DNA from: SKVR01 sp964491395
Lineage (GTDB): Bacteria; Bacteroidota; Bacteroidia; Bacteroidales; UBA7960
Direction of reading: 5' to 3'
NCBI GenBank assembly: GCA_964491395.1
Contig: CAZBGI010000011.1
Location: 13,725-77,724 of the forward strand
DNA length: 64,000 bases
The notes beneath the pieces were generated by a model. The model was not told the origin of the DNA. It did not search any database and saw nothing but the letters and a program-made list of their open reading frames with translations. Positions 62,352 to 64,000 of this stretch are shown here, one piece after another (the stretch's first letter is position 1; every line of letters starts with the position of its first letter). A program made the position numbers and the translations under genes.

Positions 62352-63878
62352 ATGCAAGTAATTGGAGAAATACTCAAAAAAGTAGTCGCAGTGGCCGACA
62401 AAATTATCACCAATCCTAATCCGGCAGAAGCCCAGATTAAAGAATTGAAACAACTCCTATCCAAAGCAAAGGACACCTCTTTTGGCAAATATTATCAGTT
62501 TTCAAAGCATTTATCTCTTGAAGACCCCCGTGATGCATTTGCAGCAGAAGTACCCTACCACAGTTATGATCAGATACGCGAAAGATGGTGGGCAAAAGTC
62601 ATTGAAGGGGCCAAAGACATAACATGGCCCGGCAAAGTCCATTACTTTGCTGTCTCCAGTGGGACCACCAGCAATAAGAAGCATATACCCGTTACAGATG
62701 ATATGCTCAAATCTATTCGCAATGCAGGGCTTCAACAGATAAAAGGAATTGCAGACTTTGACATGCCTGCAGAATTCTTTATGAAAGAAATGCTCATGTT
62801 TGGCAGCAGTACCAATCTTAAACAGGTAAATGATCACAAAGAAGGTGAAATCAGTGGCATCAGTGCCAGTCAGCTGCCTTTCTGGATTGAAGGCTATTAC
62901 AGGCCCGGCAAAGAAATATCGGCCATTGACGATTGGGATGAGCGTGTGGAGGCCCTGGCAAAAGCAGCTCCCGACTGGGATATCGGCACTATCTCAGGCA
63001 TTCCGTCCTGGATAGAACTTATGCTGAAAAAAGTGATTGATTACCACAACCTGAAGAATATCCATGAAATATGGCCCAATTTCATGGTGTTTACCTCCGG
63101 GGGCGTAGCATTTGAACCGTATAAAAAAAGCTTTGAACGCCTTTGTGGCAAACCCATCGTTATTATTGACACCTACCTGGCCTCTGAAGGTTACCTGGCT
63201 ACCCAAATACGCAAAGAAACCGATGCCATGGCATTGATAACTGACAATGGAGTATATTTTGAATTTGTACCCTTTACCCGGGAAAACATCAATGATGACG
63301 GAAGTATTCGCCAGGGTGTGAAAGCCTTAAAAATAGAGGAGGTGGAAGAAGATGTGGATTATGTGCTTGTCATCAGCACAGTGGCCGGAGCGTGGAGGTA
63401 TATGATTGGAGATACCATAAAATTTACAGACAAAAAAAGAGCTGAAATCAAAATCACAGGTCGCACCGTGCATTACCTCAACGTGGTGGGCTCACAGCTA
63501 TCCGTTATTCAAATGAACAGAGCCATGGAGCAACTTGCAGACGAAAATATCGTGAACGTGAAAGAATTTACCGTTGCCGCCCTGAAGGAAGAGGAAGAAT
63601 ACTTGCACCGATGGTACCTGGGTACTGATGATGATAGCCACGTGGATGAAAAAGAAATTGCCAGCAAACTTGACAACATTTTGCAGGACAACAACAAAAA
63701 CTACAAGGTGGCCCGCAGCAAGGCACTCAAATCAGTGCAGGTGAAGGTAATTCCTGCAAGCCTCTTTCAGCAATGGACGGAAGAAACCAAACAAAAGGGT
63801 GGACAGGTGAAAATCCCCCGGGTGATGAAAGAGGAAGAATTCAGAAAATGGGAAGTTTACGTTAAAAAGAAATCATGA
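62352..63878 (+). CDS. GH3-family acyl-acid-amido synthetase-like protein
   Basis: A 508-residue adenylate-forming enzyme of the GH3 family, known from plants where it joins jasmonate or auxin to amino acids, and frequent in Bacteroidota with unknown substrates. The ATP-binding loop is AVSSGTTSNKKHIPVT, the second region is DTYLASEGYLATQ (near 288) and the third is YMIGDTIKFTD with KITGRTVHYLN. No carrier protein or reductase is nearby. I chose the ATG at 62352 (MQVIGEILK) over a TTG at 62313, which would add 13 unusual residues. The only odd context is the gap upstream and the intron end downstream. Confidence 0.9.
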   Translation: MQVIGEILKKVVAVADKIITNPNPAEAQIKELKQLLSKAKDTSFGKYYQFSKHLSLEDPRDAFAAEVPYHSYDQIRERWWAKVIEGAKDITWPGKVHYFAVSSGTTSNKKHIPVTDDMLKSIRNAGLQQIKGIADFDMPAEFFMKEMLMFGSSTNLKQVNDHKEGEISGISASQLPFWIEGYYRPGKEISAIDDWDERVEALAKAAPDWDIGTISGIPSWIELMLKKVIDYHNLKNIHEIWPNFMVFTSGGVAFEPYKKSFERLCGKPIVIIDTYLASEGYLATQIRKETDAMALITDNGVYFEFVPFTRENINDDGSIRQGVKALKIEEVEEDVDYVLVISTVAGAWRYMIGDTIKFTDKKRAEIKITGRTVHYLNVVGSQLSVIQMNRAMEQLADENIVNVKEFTVAALKEEEEYLHRWYLGTDDDSHVDEKEIASKLDNILQDNNKNYKVARSKALKSVQVKVIPASLFQQWTEETKQKGGQVKIPRVMKEEEFRKWEVYVKKKS

Positions 63879-63920
63879 TCACACCAAAGGCAGATCAAAC
63901 CTTCTTATTGCTCTGATCGA

Positions 63921-64000
63921 GTAGGAGGAAAATAAAGTAGTTTTCCTCCTACTTTATTTTCCGACCTCTCACACCACCGTACGTACGGTTCTCGTATACG
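63921..64000 (-). mobile_element. 3' end of a group II intron (domains V-VI), cut by window edge
   Basis: On the minus strand, from 64000 down: CGTATACGAGAACCGTACG, then TACGG at 63981-63977 and TGGTGTGAGAGG at 63976-63965, which matches the domain V and linker sequence found at the 3' end of many bacterial group II introns. A 14-bp hairpin follows (63962-63949 with 63940-63927) that would be domain VI. The intron's 3' boundary would be near 63921, about 40 bases from the GH3 stop. The first part of domain V, the reverse transcriptase gene and the 5' end lie beyond the window. The match rests on memory of the conserved sequence. Confidence 0.7.

Overview
The window is a Bacteroidota chromosome segment, most like Bacteroidales or Marinilabiliales. 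Evidence for this: many genes are preceded by the Bacteroidota promoter -7 box TAnnTTTG, several with a TTG/TTTG -33 box about 16-23 bases upstream. Other markers are a type B gliding/T9SS C-terminal sorting domain, a GldA-type ATPase, a DUF5687 exporter subunit, a FISUMP protein, a TonB receptor with an N-terminal carboxypeptidase-regulatory-like domain, and a lipoprotein with an acidic stretch after the acylated cysteine. Shine-Dalgarno sites are weak, as expected. I found no rRNA, tRNA, CRISPR array or prophage.

Layout. 1-2.4 kb: end of an Mla-type lipid transporter permease, its ATPase and a MacB-type permease. 2.5-7 kb: gpmI, a DJ-1/PfpI protein, an SLC45-like MFS transporter and a FISUMP protein. 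7.1-10.6 kb: an ECF sigma factor, a small membrane protein and a DUF5687/ATPase ABC exporter, probably one operon. 10.8-18 kb: a large secreted CUB/PKD/P-domain protein with a T9SS tail, an AbgT transporter, a phosphoesterase and a TPR protein. 18-22.4 kb: a lipoprotein, a second ECF sigma factor with an unusual membrane-anchor-plus-beta-barrel partner, and a SagB-type nitroreductase. 22.8-26 kb: a 1076-residue fused iron-sulfur/FAD oxidoreductase. 26-29.2 kb: the DUF177-rpmF-plsX-fabH cluster. 29.2-36.7 kb: housekeeping genes (mazG-like, dtd, rsgA, gldA-like, metK, nadD, gmk, yicC) and a Gfo/Idh/MocA oxidoreductase. 36.9-43.9 kb, minus strand: a processive GT2 synthase, a HEAT-repeat membrane protein, a TPR/YaiO outer-membrane barrel, a lone receiver and a hybrid histidine kinase; I read this as a compact exopolysaccharide synthesis/secretion system with its own signalling. 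44-53.3 kb: a small outer-membrane barrel, a serine hydrolase, an unrecognised membrane-anchored protein, a PhoB/PhoR-like pair and a TonB receptor. 53.5-61.9 kb: an IscA-like protein, lepA, rsmI, an unrecognised Pro/Glu-rich protein, tdk, a lipoprotein, a double-ATPase peptide transporter protein and a small membrane protein. 62-63.9 kb: a scaffold gap, then a GH3-family protein. At the right edge the minus strand carries what looks like the 3' end (domains V-VI) of a group II intron.

Most genes are ordinary chromosomal ones. The items most worth a second look are the group II intron end, the 55-bp identical sequence on both sides of the 100-N gap (probably an assembly artefact), the exopolysaccharide locus, the fused oxidoreductase, the sigma factor/beta-barrel pair, and a minus-strand terminator at about 60.96 kb with no gene feeding it. 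I cannot point to a convincing wholly new system. The exopolysaccharide locus and the sigma/barrel pair are the best candidates.
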